Assembly (NCBI GenBank): GCA_023416735.1
Contig: JAEZGX010000030.1
Location: 124,001-188,000 of the forward strand
From: Verrucomicrobiota bacterium
GTDB lineage: Bacteria > Verrucomicrobiota > Verrucomicrobiia > Opitutales > Opitutaceae
Direction: 5' to 3'
Length of the DNA: 64,000 nt
The position numbers and the translations under genes were made by a program. The first letter of the stretch is position 1. Each line of letters starts with the position of its first letter. The notes under the pieces are model-generated. The model was not told where the DNA came from and did not search any database. It saw only the letters and a list, made by a program, of their open reading frames with translations. This document shows positions 18,340-26,956 of the stretch, in pieces.

Positions 18340-19251
18340 TCAGCGATCCAACGCCGCCTGCAACGCTTCATCCAACGTCACGTGCCGAAACCGAAACCCT
18401 TCCGCCAACAACCGCTCCGGCACCGCGCGCTCACTCGCCAGCAACGCTTCCTCGCCCATCTCTCCGAACAGCGTTTTCACCACCACCACCGGCACCGGCA
18501 ATACCGCCGGCCGCTTCAACACTCGCCCCAGCGCCCGCGTGAACTCCTCGTTCCGCACCGGATTCGGCGCCGCAAGATTAAACACGCCCGCTCCACGCTC
18601 CTCTTTGATCACCCACCTCAATCCCGCGACCACATCGTCCAAACTCACCCAGCTCATCCACTGCTTTCCATTCCCGATCTTCCCTCCGATCCCCGCGCGA
18701 AACACCGGCAACATTTTCGCCAACGCCCCGCCTTCTTTCGCGATCACCACCCCCAATCGCATCACCGCCACCCGCACCCCCTCGCGCTCCGCCAACTGCG
18801 CTTCCGCCTCCCAAGCCCGACACACCTCCGCCAGAAATCCGCGCCCACTCGCCGCGCCTTCGCTCAACACCTCGTCGCCGCGATCGCCATAAATTCCCAC
18901 CGCCGAAGCGTTCACCAACACCGTCGGCTTCTTCTCCGCCCGCCGCATCGCATCCACCAGCGTCCGCGTCGCATCCACCCGACTCCGCAAAATCGCCTCC
19001 TTCCGCGCCTTCGTCCAACGCCCCGCCCCCACATTCTCGCCCGACAAATTCACCACCGCACTCACCCCGTCCATCGCACCTTCCTCAATCTCCCCCCGCG
19101 CCGGATCCCAACTCACCTCGCCTTCACTCCTCACCTCTCGCCTCACCAACCGCACCACCTCCCACCCGCTTCCCGCCAACTCCCGCGTCAGCGCGGTCCC
19201 AATCAACCCCGACGCCCCCGCGACCAAAACCTTCTTCCGCATCTCATTCAT
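18340..19251 (-). CDS. TIGR01777 family NAD-dependent epimerase-like protein
   Basis: A 303-aa extended-SDR protein. The dinucleotide motif VLVAGASGLIGTAL is near the N-terminus, followed by VVNLSGENVGAGRWT and the hallmark NASAVGIYGDRGDE. The C-terminal region has SWVSLDDVVAGL and FNLAAPNPVRNEEF, both typical of TIGR01777 (YfcH/SulA-like) proteins. The function of this family in bacteria is not established; cell-division and nucleotide-sugar roles have been suggested. It lies between photolyase (57 bp upstream) and ndk (58 bp downstream) on the same strand. Confidence 0.9.
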   Translation of the reverse strand: MNEMRKKVLVAGASGLIGTALTRELAGSGWEVVRLVRREVRSEGEVSWDPARGEIEEGAMDGVSAVVNLSGENVGAGRWTKARKEAILRSRVDATRTLVDAMRRAEKKPTVLVNASAVGIYGDRGDEVLSEGAASGRGFLAEVCRAWEAEAQLAEREGVRVAVMRLGVVIAKEGGALAKMLPVFRAGIGGKIGNGKQWMSWVSLDDVVAGLRWVIKEERGAGVFNLAAPNPVRNEEFTRALGRVLKRPAVLPVPVVVVKTLFGEMGEEALLASERAVPERLLAEGFRFRHVTLDEALQAALDR

Positions 19252-19307
19252 CGTTTTCGCCCCCTCATCGCTCCCGCGCCTTCGTGTCCCTTCGTGTCCA
19301 TTCGTGG

Positions 19308-20771
19308 TTAAATAATAGTTCGCCTCGCCCGCATCGTCTCAAACGCCGCCAGCGCTTCCTTCCTCGCCCTCGCATGCTCCACGATCGGACGCGGATAATC
19401 CTTCCCCAGCTCCACCCCCGCTTCCTTCAACACGTCCGCCGGCGCCGTCCATGGCGCCTGCACGAATTTATCCGGCATCCTCGCCAGCTCCGGCACCCAG
19501 CGCCGCACATACTCGCCGCGCGCATCGAACTTCTGTCCCTGCAACACCGGCGCAAAAATCCGAAAATAAGGCGACGCATCCGCTCCACAACCCGCGCTCC
19601 ACTGCCATCCGAGCGTATTGTTCGCCAGATCCGCATCCACGAGCGTGTCCCAAAACCACGCCGCCCCCGCCGTCCACGGCAACCGCAGATGCTTCACGAG
19701 AAACGACGCCACGATCATGCGCACACGGTTATGCATCCATCCCGTCTTCCACAACTGCCTCATCCCGGCATCCACGATCGGATAACCCGTTTCGCCTCTC
19801 TGCCATGCGCCCAACTTCACCCCTCCTGCATCCTCCGCCCACGAAAATCCCGCAAACTCCTCCCGCATCGGGCGCTCCACCGTATGCGGAAAATGATACA
19901 AAAGATGATGCGCAAACTCCCGCCAGCCGATCTCCGCGAGAAACACCTGCGCCCCTTTGCTCGGCGGAAACACGCCGCTCTCCTTCGCCCGCGCTTTCAC
20001 CGCAGCCCAAATCTGACGCGGTGACACCTCCCCGAAATGCAGCGCCGCCGACAGCCTCGACGTGCCGTCGCACGCCGGCTCGTCCCGGGTTTCGTGATAC
20101 AAATCCATCCCGTCCGCGACAAACTCCCGCAGCCGTCGCGCGCCGCTCGCCTCGCCCGCCACCCAGCACTCCCGCAGCCCGCCATCCCACGCGATCTTCG
20201 GCTCCAACTGCAGCGTCTCGATCGCCAGCGACTGCGGCCACGCCGCCGGCGCCCGCAACGTCTCTCCGGCGCCCAACTTGACCGGCGGCGGCACCGGCAC
20301 CGTCAGACAATGCCGCCAAAACGGCGTGAACACCTGAAACGGCCGCCCTTGCTTGTTCGCGATCGTCTGCGGCTCGTGCAACAGCGCCGCATTGAAGCTC
20401 CTCGCATCCAATCCGCCCGCTGCAAATTCCGTTTTGATCTTCGTGTCGCGTTCGATTCCCGCCGGTTCGTAACGGCGATTCCAATACACCGCTTCCGCTC
20501 CCGTTTCCTCCACCAACCGTCGCAACACCGCCCGCGCCTCGCCGCGTGCCAGCACCAGCCGCGATCCTCGTTCCCGCAAGCTGTCGTCGAGCGCCGCCAG
20601 CGAACGATGCAGCCACCACTTCGTCGCTCCACCCAATCGCCAGCGTTCGTCCGGCTCGTCTTCCAACACATACAGCGGCACCACCGGCCCACCTCGTTTC
20701 ACCGCCGCCTGCAGCGCCGGATTGTCCTGCAAGCGCAGATCTCGCCGAAACCAAACAATCGCCGGCCTCAT
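19308..20771 (-). CDS. phr: Deoxyribodipyrimidine photolyase
   Basis: A 487-aa class I CPD photolyase. The N-terminal antenna-binding domain begins IVWFRRDLRLQDNPAL. The FAD-binding domain shows TSRLSAALHFGEVSPRQIW, IGWREFAHHLLYHFP and MRQLWKTGWMHNRVRM. WFWDTLVDADLANNTLGWQW follows, carrying conserved flavin and DNA contacts. It repairs UV cyclobutane pyrimidine dimers using light. The start at 20771 gives MRPAIVWFRR; the longer frame is not conserved in type. The stop codon lies inside the word TTCGTGGTTAAATAATAG of a dispersed repeat. Confidence 0.94.
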   Translation of the reverse strand: MRPAIVWFRRDLRLQDNPALQAAVKRGGPVVPLYVLEDEPDERWRLGGATKWWLHRSLAALDDSLRERGSRLVLARGEARAVLRRLVEETGAEAVYWNRRYEPAGIERDTKIKTEFAAGGLDARSFNAALLHEPQTIANKQGRPFQVFTPFWRHCLTVPVPPPVKLGAGETLRAPAAWPQSLAIETLQLEPKIAWDGGLRECWVAGEASGARRLREFVADGMDLYHETRDEPACDGTSRLSAALHFGEVSPRQIWAAVKARAKESGVFPPSKGAQVFLAEIGWREFAHHLLYHFPHTVERPMREEFAGFSWAEDAGGVKLGAWQRGETGYPIVDAGMRQLWKTGWMHNRVRMIVASFLVKHLRLPWTAGAAWFWDTLVDADLANNTLGWQWSAGCGADASPYFRIFAPVLQGQKFDARGEYVRRWVPELARMPDKFVQAPWTAPADVLKEAGVELGKDYPRPIVEHARARKEALAAFETMRARRTII

Positions 20772-20808
20772 GGGAAAGGAGTGCGGGCTCGCCGGCCCGC
20801 CTGACGCA

Positions 20809-22251
20809 TCACAACGACTCCCGATACAACTCCTCGTAACCCGCCGACGCGCTCTTCCAGCTGAAATCCCGCGCCATTCCGCGCTGCTGCACCGCCGCAT
20901 ACCGCGGCTTGTCCGCGAACAACTTCAGCGCCCGCCCCAACGCCGTCCGCAGCGAAGCCGCGTCGGGTTCGCACATGATTCCCGTGCCCTCCGCCGGTTT
21001 CTCATCCGCGTCGATCACCGTATCCGCCAATCCACCCACGCGGCTCACGATTGGCACCGTGCCGTAAATCTGCGAATACATCTGATTCAATCCGCACGGC
21101 TCGAACAGCGACGGCATCACAAAAAAATCGCTGCCCGCTTCCACCAGATGACTCATCGCTTCATCGAGTTTCGCCGTGAGCGACACCTTGTTCGGCGCCC
21201 GCGCCGCGAGCTTCTGCATCGCGTCCTGATACTTCTTCTCGCCCGTCCCGAGCACCACCAGCCGGCAGTCTTCCTTCAGGAAGAAGTCCTGGTTCGCGAG
21301 CACCAGATCCACGCCTTTCTGCTCCGTCAGCCGCGCCACCATCCCGAAAACCGGACCGCTAAACTCCGGTTCAAAACCACAGCGCTTCAACAACTCCGCC
21401 CGACACGCCGCCTTGCCCGCCATGTTCCCCGCCGAATACCGCATCGGCAGCAACGAGTCGCTCACCGGATTCCACACCTGCGTGTCCACGCCATTCAGCA
21501 AACCCACCAGATCGTCCGCCCGCGTTTGCACCACGCCTTCCAATCCACACCCGAACTCCGGCGTCTGGATCTCTTGCGCATACCGCGGGCTCACCGTCGT
21601 CACCCGATCCGCAAACAAGATGCCCGCCTTCATGAAGCTCACCTGCTCGTAATATTCCAACCCATCCACGCTGTTCAGCTCCTCCGGCAAATTCATCCGC
21701 CAGAACACCGCGCGCGGAAATATCCCCTGAAACGCGATATTGTGGATCGTGAAGATCGTCCGCATCGCGAGTGTCACCCCCTGCCGCCGTTCCGCATCGC
21801 GCAACATCAGCGGCAGCAACGCCGCCTGCCAGTCGTGCGCATGCACCACATCCGCCTGCAGATCTCCGAGCCGGAGCGTCTCCACCACGCCTTTGCAGAA
21901 AAAGATGAACCGGTCCGCATTGTCCTCGTAGTCGCGCTCACCGTTGCCATACGGCGCGCGCCGGTCGAAAAACTCCTCCCGACAAATCAGATGCACGGTG
22001 AGATTCTTCCGCGGCGAAAACACGCGCACATCACCCGACAAAAATTGATTCCCCATCTCGATCTTCAACCGCAGCCGCCGCTGCGCCGCCGCCGCATCCT
22101 TGTGCTCCAACACCGATCTGTATCCAGGCACGAATACCGTCACTTCGTGCCCGCTGTCCGCCAGCATTCCCGCCAGCGACCCAACGGCGTCCGCGAGCCC
22201 TCCCGTTTTTACGTAAGGGAACAATTCACTCGCTACATGGACGATTTTCAT
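20809..22251 (-). CDS. glgA: Glycogen synthase (GT5)
   Basis: A 480-aa ADP-glucose starch/glycogen synthase. The N-terminus MKIVHVASELFPYVKTGGLADAVG contains the KTGGL substrate-binding motif. VVHAHDWQAALLP follows, and the second Rossmann domain has GMVARLTEQKGVDL and the catalytic block SLFEPCGLNQMYSQIYG. It extends alpha-1,4-glucan chains from an ADP-glucose donor. No other glg gene is in the window. It is divergent from rnr with 77 bp between. Downstream, a GCGGGC/GCCCGC hairpin (about 20782-20800) precedes photolyase but lacks a clear U tract. Confidence 0.95.
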   Translation of the reverse strand: MKIVHVASELFPYVKTGGLADAVGSLAGMLADSGHEVTVFVPGYRSVLEHKDAAAAQRRLRLKIEMGNQFLSGDVRVFSPRKNLTVHLICREEFFDRRAPYGNGERDYEDNADRFIFFCKGVVETLRLGDLQADVVHAHDWQAALLPLMLRDAERRQGVTLAMRTIFTIHNIAFQGIFPRAVFWRMNLPEELNSVDGLEYYEQVSFMKAGILFADRVTTVSPRYAQEIQTPEFGCGLEGVVQTRADDLVGLLNGVDTQVWNPVSDSLLPMRYSAGNMAGKAACRAELLKRCGFEPEFSGPVFGMVARLTEQKGVDLVLANQDFFLKEDCRLVVLGTGEKKYQDAMQKLAARAPNKVSLTAKLDEAMSHLVEAGSDFFVMPSLFEPCGLNQMYSQIYGTVPIVSRVGGLADTVIDADEKPAEGTGIMCEPDAASLRTALGRALKLFADKPRYAAVQQRGMARDFSWKSASAGYEELYRESL

Positions 22252-22328
22252 CGCGCAGACATAAGTCGCGCTTTTTCGTCAGTCCAATTCAAAGCACGGC
22301 CTGCGCGCCGCGCCACGAACCTTCTTAC

Positions 22329-24764
22329 ATGACCCTCCGTGATCGTTTGCTCGCACTTCTGCGAGAGCCCCATTATTCGCCCGCCAACGAGCCCGAACTC
22401 CTCCGCCGGCTCGGCCTCCCGAAAAAACGCCGCGGCTCCCTCGGGCACGAAATCCGCCAGCTCCTCGCCCGCGGCGAACTCGCCCGCACCACCGGCGGCC
22501 GCCTTCAGCTAAAAGGCGGGCGCTCAGGCGCGAATGGACCGAAACGCAAAGAGCCCCAGACCGCCGCACCCTCGACCACCACCGGTGGCCGGAAAATTTT
22601 CTCCCCCACCAAGCGGTCCGCCAAAGCTTCAGCACAACCTGATCTCCCGCCCGCCCGCGAAACGCGTCGCCCGGAAAAGAAAAAATCCAAGGCGCAACCT
22701 TCCGCTCCGACGCTCTCCTCCGACCAACTCATCGGCCGCATCCAGTTCCGCGCCGGCGGCTCCGCTTTCGTCATCCTCGAAAATCGCGAAACCGGCCTGC
22801 CCGATCTCGGCCAGCCTTCGATTCAAATCTTCCCCGAAGACACCGGCGTCGCCCTCCCCGGCGATCGCGTCGTCGTCCGCATTCACCCCGGCCGCCGTGG
22901 CAAACGCCCCGGCGAACGCATCGGCGGCGTCGAACAAATCCTCGAGCGCGGCCGCGCGTCCATCGTCGGCGACCTTCGCCGCCGCGGCCGCAGTTTCTAC
23001 GTCGCACCCGACGATCCGAAATTCGTCTACGATATCCACGTCGACGATCCCGCCCGCTCCCGCATCGAGCCCACACCGGAGGTCGGCGACAAAGTCGTGG
23101 TCGAGCTCGACGACTGGAAACACCGCCGCGATCCCATCACCGGCACGCTCAAATCGCGCCTCGGCCGCACGCACGAACCGCGCGCCGAACTGCTCGGCGT
23201 TTTCGAGAAATTCAATCTCGCCTCTAACTTCCCCGCCGACGTCGAACACGAAGCCGCCGCGATCCCCAATCGCGTCCAACCGAGCGAATTCACCGATCGC
23301 CTCGACTACCGCGACGCCGCCGTCTTCACGATCGATCCCGACGACGCGAAGGATTTCGACGACGCCCTGTCCTACGAAAAACTCCCCAACGGCGACACCA
23401 AGATCGGCATCCATATCGCCGACGTGTCCGCTTACGTGAAGCCGGACACCGCTCTCGATCGCGAAGCGCAACGCCGCGGCAATTCCACCTACCTCGTCGG
23501 CGTCGTCATCCCGATGCTGCCGGAAAAACTTTCCAACGGTCTCTGCTCCCTCGTCGAGGGCGAAGACCGTCTCTGCAAAGCCGTCTTCCTCACTTTCGCC
23601 AAAAATGGCCGCCTGAAAGAAACCGCTTTCGCCAACACCGTCATCCGTTCCCGCAAACGGCTCACCTACAAACAGGCTTACGCGCTGCTTTTCGAAAACG
23701 ATCTCGATCGCGTCCGCGCCCTTCCGCTCCCGCCCAAACACCAAACCGGCTCGACCGGCCGCGCCCTCAACTCCCTCTCCGACGCCGAACTCGTCGATCT
23801 CCAATCCTGGGTCCGTGCCCTCTGGAAAATCGCCGCCAAACTCCGCAAGGATCGCTTCGCCCACGGCAGCCTCGATCTCGACATGCCCGAGACGAAAATC
23901 TTCGTCGACGAACAGGGCTACGCCGATCGCCTCGAAAAAATCGAAAACGACGAGAGTCATCAGCTCATCGAGGAGTTCATGCTCGCCGCCAACGAGGCCG
24001 TCGCGCGCCTGACCCGCACCCACCGGCTCCCGTCCCTCTACCGTGTTCACGACGAGCCCGACCCCGAAAAACTCGAGGAATACCGCCAGCTTCTCGAAAG
24101 CTTCGAAATCTATCCCGGCGATCTGTCCCAGCGCGACTCGATCAACAAGCTGCTCGAAACCCTCAGCACTCACCCGCAGGGCTACACGCTCCGCACGCAA
24201 CTCCTGCGCAGCCTGAAGAAAGCCGCCTATCGCGCCACGCCCGACGGCCACTACGGTCTCAATAAAAAAGACTACACGCACTTCACGTCTCCAATTCGTC
24301 GATACGCCGACCTCGTCGTCCACCGCGTCTTCGACTACTATCTCGTCAAACACGAGGGCCAGCGGTCCCGCGGCCAGCCCAACTACAACCTCGCCGGCAT
24401 CGAACGCCTCGGCGAACACCTGAGCCTCACCGAAATCAACAGCGCCGAGGCCGAGCGTGAGAGCATCAAGATCAAGCTTCTCGAGTTCTTCGAACGCGAG
24501 ATGCACAAGAAACAAAAGACCCGCTTCGCCGCCGTCATCACCGATGTTCGACAAAACGGTTTCTTCATCGAGCTCGTCGAATCGATGACTTTCGGCTTCG
24601 TCGCCGCCTCCACGTTGAGCGACGACCACTACACGCTCAACAACGCCGGCACCATGCTCGTCGGCCGGAAGCGCAAGCGGAAGTTCGCCCTTAACGATCG
24701 TCTCGAGGTCATCGTCGACCGCGTCGACCGCTTCAAGCGACTCATCGACTTCCGCCCGGCCTAG
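22329..24764 (+). CDS. rnr: Ribonuclease R
   Basis: An 811-aa 3'-5' exoribonuclease of the RNB family, close to the 813 aa of E. coli RNase R. Domains in order are an N-terminal winged-helix-like region, a Lys-rich linker (about 70-125), cold-shock OB domains (about 130-280), the RNB catalytic core, and a C-terminal S1 domain. The RNB active site TIDPDDAKDFDDAL provides the conserved aspartates. YTHFTSPIRRYADLVVHR follows. It degrades structured RNA and takes part in rRNA and mRNA turnover. A GC hairpin follows the stop. Confidence 0.96.
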   Translation: MTLRDRLLALLREPHYSPANEPELLRRLGLPKKRRGSLGHEIRQLLARGELARTTGGRLQLKGGRSGANGPKRKEPQTAAPSTTTGGRKIFSPTKRSAKASAQPDLPPARETRRPEKKKSKAQPSAPTLSSDQLIGRIQFRAGGSAFVILENRETGLPDLGQPSIQIFPEDTGVALPGDRVVVRIHPGRRGKRPGERIGGVEQILERGRASIVGDLRRRGRSFYVAPDDPKFVYDIHVDDPARSRIEPTPEVGDKVVVELDDWKHRRDPITGTLKSRLGRTHEPRAELLGVFEKFNLASNFPADVEHEAAAIPNRVQPSEFTDRLDYRDAAVFTIDPDDAKDFDDALSYEKLPNGDTKIGIHIADVSAYVKPDTALDREAQRRGNSTYLVGVVIPMLPEKLSNGLCSLVEGEDRLCKAVFLTFAKNGRLKETAFANTVIRSRKRLTYKQAYALLFENDLDRVRALPLPPKHQTGSTGRALNSLSDAELVDLQSWVRALWKIAAKLRKDRFAHGSLDLDMPETKIFVDEQGYADRLEKIENDESHQLIEEFMLAANEAVARLTRTHRLPSLYRVHDEPDPEKLEEYRQLLESFEIYPGDLSQRDSINKLLETLSTHPQGYTLRTQLLRSLKKAAYRATPDGHYGLNKKDYTHFTSPIRRYADLVVHRVFDYYLVKHEGQRSRGQPNYNLAGIERLGEHLSLTEINSAEAERESIKIKLLEFFEREMHKKQKTRFAAVITDVRQNGFFIELVESMTFGFVAASTLSDDHYTLNNAGTMLVGRKRKRKFALNDRLEVIVDRVDRFKRLIDFRPA

Positions 24765-24773
24765 GAAACTGGA

Positions 24774-24803
24774 GGGCGGGTCTCCCGACCCCGCCGGCCT
24801 TTT
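24774..24803 (+). terminator. Probable terminator after rnr
   Basis: GGCGGG (24775-24780) pairs with CCCGCC (24790-24795). GGCC and four Ts follow. The stem is short but GC-rich and lies 10 bp after the stop codon. The word GGGTCTCCCGACCC resembles the hairpin loop region at 29224-29254, suggesting a shared repeat type. Confidence 0.55.
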
Positions 24804-24907
24804 GCCGTCAGCAGCGTTTTCCGCTCCGCGCGAGCATCCATCAAGTCACTAGCTGGTTTGCCCGGATACCAATTCGGTCCTATCGTTTCGCGCAACCTTG
24901 CTCCGCC

Positions 24908-25630
24908 ATGAACCCCGCGCGCCTCCGCTCTGTGCTTCTCTCCTTGAGCGCATTCATCGCGCCCATCTTCGCGGCCAGCCCGTCAACCGACCGCTCGCAT
25001 CTCGAAGCCATCCAAACCACGGAACCGCGTTTCCCACCGGCCTTGGTTGCCCAGGGTATTACGTCCGGCGAAGCCTGGGTCGTCCTCAACGTCGACGCTG
25101 AGGGCCGCGTCACCGATGCGCTCGTCAGCCGCTACACGCATCGCGCACTCGCCGACGAAGCGATGCGGCTCGTCCGAGCGTGGCGCTTCCATCCCGTAAT
25201 CATCGACGGACAGCCCGTCGGCGTCTCCACCGAACTCCGCTTTCACTTCGAAGCCACGGGCGCCCTCATCAGCCTCGACGCCATTCGCACGGTCGAACAC
25301 CTCACCCGCCATCTCGGCGGTCCCGCGTATCATAAAATCATCTACAACGCCGCCGAACTCGACGCTCTCCCGGCTGCCACCCGCCGCGTTTCTCCGGAAC
25401 ATCCTGGACGCCTGCGCGCCGAACCGACCGCCGACTACAAAGCCGTCCTCGAATTCATCGTCGACGAAACCGGCCGCCCCCGCTTTCCCGCCCTGGTCAG
25501 CGCCTCGCATCCCGAATTCGGCAACCGCGCCGTCGAAGCCCTCTTGCAATGGCAGTTCACTCCACCCATGCGCGACGGCAAACCCGTCTCCGCCCGCGTT
25601 CGCCAGGAGTTCATTTTCCCCAACTCGTAA
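24908..25630 (+). CDS. Periplasmic protein with two TonB C-terminal-like domains
   Basis: A 240-aa protein with a signal peptide (to about residue 22, IFAASP). Residues about 37-118 resemble a TonB C-terminal domain: EPRFPPALVAQGITSGEAWVVLNVDAEGRV, then EAMRLVRAWRFHP. A second, weaker copy spans about 165-238, with VLEFIVDETGRPRFPALV and VEALLQWQFTPPMRDGKPV. There is no N-terminal transmembrane anchor with a Pro-rich linker as in classical TonB. It is therefore not an obvious energy transducer. It may be a soluble periplasmic partner of unknown role. No ExbB/ExbD genes are adjacent. Confidence 0.75.
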   Translation: MNPARLRSVLLSLSAFIAPIFAASPSTDRSHLEAIQTTEPRFPPALVAQGITSGEAWVVLNVDAEGRVTDALVSRYTHRALADEAMRLVRAWRFHPVIIDGQPVGVSTELRFHFEATGALISLDAIRTVEHLTRHLGGPAYHKIIYNAAELDALPAATRRVSPEHPGRLRAEPTADYKAVLEFIVDETGRPRFPALVSASHPEFGNRAVEALLQWQFTPPMRDGKPVSARVRQEFIFPNS

Positions 25631-25728
25631 TCCAGTGTCTGCGTCACCGGGCAACATTGCTCGCACTGCCACCAGTGACGCACCCGACATTTGCCTTTCC
25701 TTCACCCCTGCGCAGACCGTTGGCCGCC

Positions 25729-26259
25729 ATGCCACATTACGAGTTCACCACGCAATTCCGCCGCATCTACGACCACGCCGTCGCCCTCTACGCCAAAGGC
25801 CAGCGCGGCGCCGACACGTTCTTCGATCGCGACCAACTCGCCTTCCTCGCCGCCAACGGCATCACCGCCCAGCATCTCTACGATTACGCCGAGGATCACA
25901 ATAACTACAACGGCGAGCCCGGCTTTGAACACGCGCTGACCATCGAGACTGTCCGACGCGATTACTTCCTCAACGTCCAGCAGGGCCGCGCCTCCACCAC
26001 CGTCCTCGACGAATCCAAACTCCCCGCCAAAACCGACGCGGTCCGCGGCATCGAGTGGCTCCCCCGCATCATCCCGAAAGCCAAAGCCAAACTCCGCGGC
26101 GAGCTTCCGCCTTCCCTCATGTATTGCTGCGGTGGAGACCGACGCTTCCTCAAAGCCCACGACATCCTCCCCGCCGAATTCCTCGCCCTCATCTGGCGCC
26201 ACGAAAACAACGATGAGGCCATCATCGACTGGGTCGCGAAGCGCACCGCGGCCAAGTAA
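25729..26259 (+). CDS. Conserved hypothetical protein (DUF5069-like)
   Basis: A 176-aa soluble protein with no signal or membrane segment. It begins MPHYEFTTQFRRIYDHAVALY and contains DTFFDRDQLAFLAANG and LYDYAEDHNNYNGEPGFEH. ILPAEFLALIWRHENND is near the C-terminus. The style resembles short verrucomicrobial proteins annotated as DUF5069, but this was not tested. The function is unknown. The start at 25729 is chosen over 25549, whose extra 60 residues overlap the TonB-like gene. A perfect rho-independent terminator follows the stop. Confidence 0.75.
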   Translation: MPHYEFTTQFRRIYDHAVALYAKGQRGADTFFDRDQLAFLAANGITAQHLYDYAEDHNNYNGEPGFEHALTIETVRRDYFLNVQQGRASTTVLDESKLPAKTDAVRGIEWLPRIIPKAKAKLRGELPPSLMYCCGGDRRFLKAHDILPAEFLALIWRHENNDEAIIDWVAKRTAAK

Positions 26260-26282
26260 GCGATCCTGAGTCTCACTCGACG

Positions 26283-26309
26283 AAACCCGACGTCTCCGTC
26301 GGGTTTTTT
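26283..26309 (+). terminator. Rho-independent terminator
   Basis: AAACCCGACG (26283-26292) pairs perfectly with CGTCGGGTTT (26297-26306) around the 4-nt loop TCTC. A T run (26304-26309) follows. It terminates the 25729-26259 transcript. Confidence 0.93.
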
Positions 26310-26458
26310 ATTGCCGCGCCTTCGCTTCCTTCCCGCAACTTTTCCCGGACCTCCGCGTCTGCCGGTTGACTCGGAAATCCGCCTCCCCCACTGATCGCTC
26401 ACGCGACCTCCGCGCGCCGCCCATTTTCACCGGTTCACCCGTTTTACCCGCGCCCTCC

Positions 26459-26956
26459 ATGCCCAAATATAACCTCAACGTAAACGGCCAGTCTCGCACC
26501 GTCGACGTGCCCGCCGACACCCCGCTTCTCTGGGTGCTTCGCGACAACCTCGAACTCGTTGGCACCAAATACGGCTGCGGCATCGGACAATGCGGCGCCT
26601 GCACCGTCCATCTCGATGGTGTTCCCAACCGCTCCTGCCTCACCCCCGTCTCCACGGCCACCAGCATGCAGATCACCACGATCGAGGGTCTCGCCGCTGA
26701 TTCCGAACAGCTTCATCCGCTGCAGGAAGCCTGGTGCGAACTCGATGTCGCCCAATGCGGCTACTGCCAGACCGGCCAGATCATGACGGCCGCCGCGCTC
26801 CTCAAGCGCAACCCGAACCCTACCGACGCCGACATCAACGACGCCATGGCGGGCAACATCTGCCGTTGCGCCACCTACACCCGCATCCGCCAAGGCATCC
26901 AACACGCCGCCGCGCTCGCCGCCGGCACCGCCAAGAAAGCGGAGGTCGCATCATGA
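26459..26956 (+). CDS. (2Fe-2S)-binding subunit of a molybdenum hydroxylase (IorA-like)
   Basis: A 165-aa protein with two [2Fe-2S] domains. The plant-ferredoxin-type motif is KYGCGIGQCGACTVHLDG with a following Cys (NRSCLTP). The second motif pair is QCGYCQTGQIM and GNICRCATYTRI. This matches the small subunit of isoquinoline 1-oxidoreductase and related aldehyde oxidases. It passes electrons from the molybdenum centre in the large subunit. The stop overlaps the large-subunit start by 4 bp (ATGA). The start at 26459 is preferred; upstream residues are Pro/Ser-rich read-through. Confidence 0.92.
   Translation: MPKYNLNVNGQSRTVDVPADTPLLWVLRDNLELVGTKYGCGIGQCGACTVHLDGVPNRSCLTPVSTATSMQITTIEGLAADSEQLHPLQEAWCELDVAQCGYCQTGQIMTAAALLKRNPNPTDADINDAMAGNICRCATYTRIRQGIQHAAALAAGTAKKAEVAS

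Noticed and set aside
22629..24629. 666-aa minus-strand frame
   Set aside because: It mirrors ribonuclease R, whose motifs are unequivocal.
24838..24907. tRNA-like stretch before the TonB-domain gene
   Set aside because: No cloverleaf could be drawn and no tRNA was found anywhere in the window.
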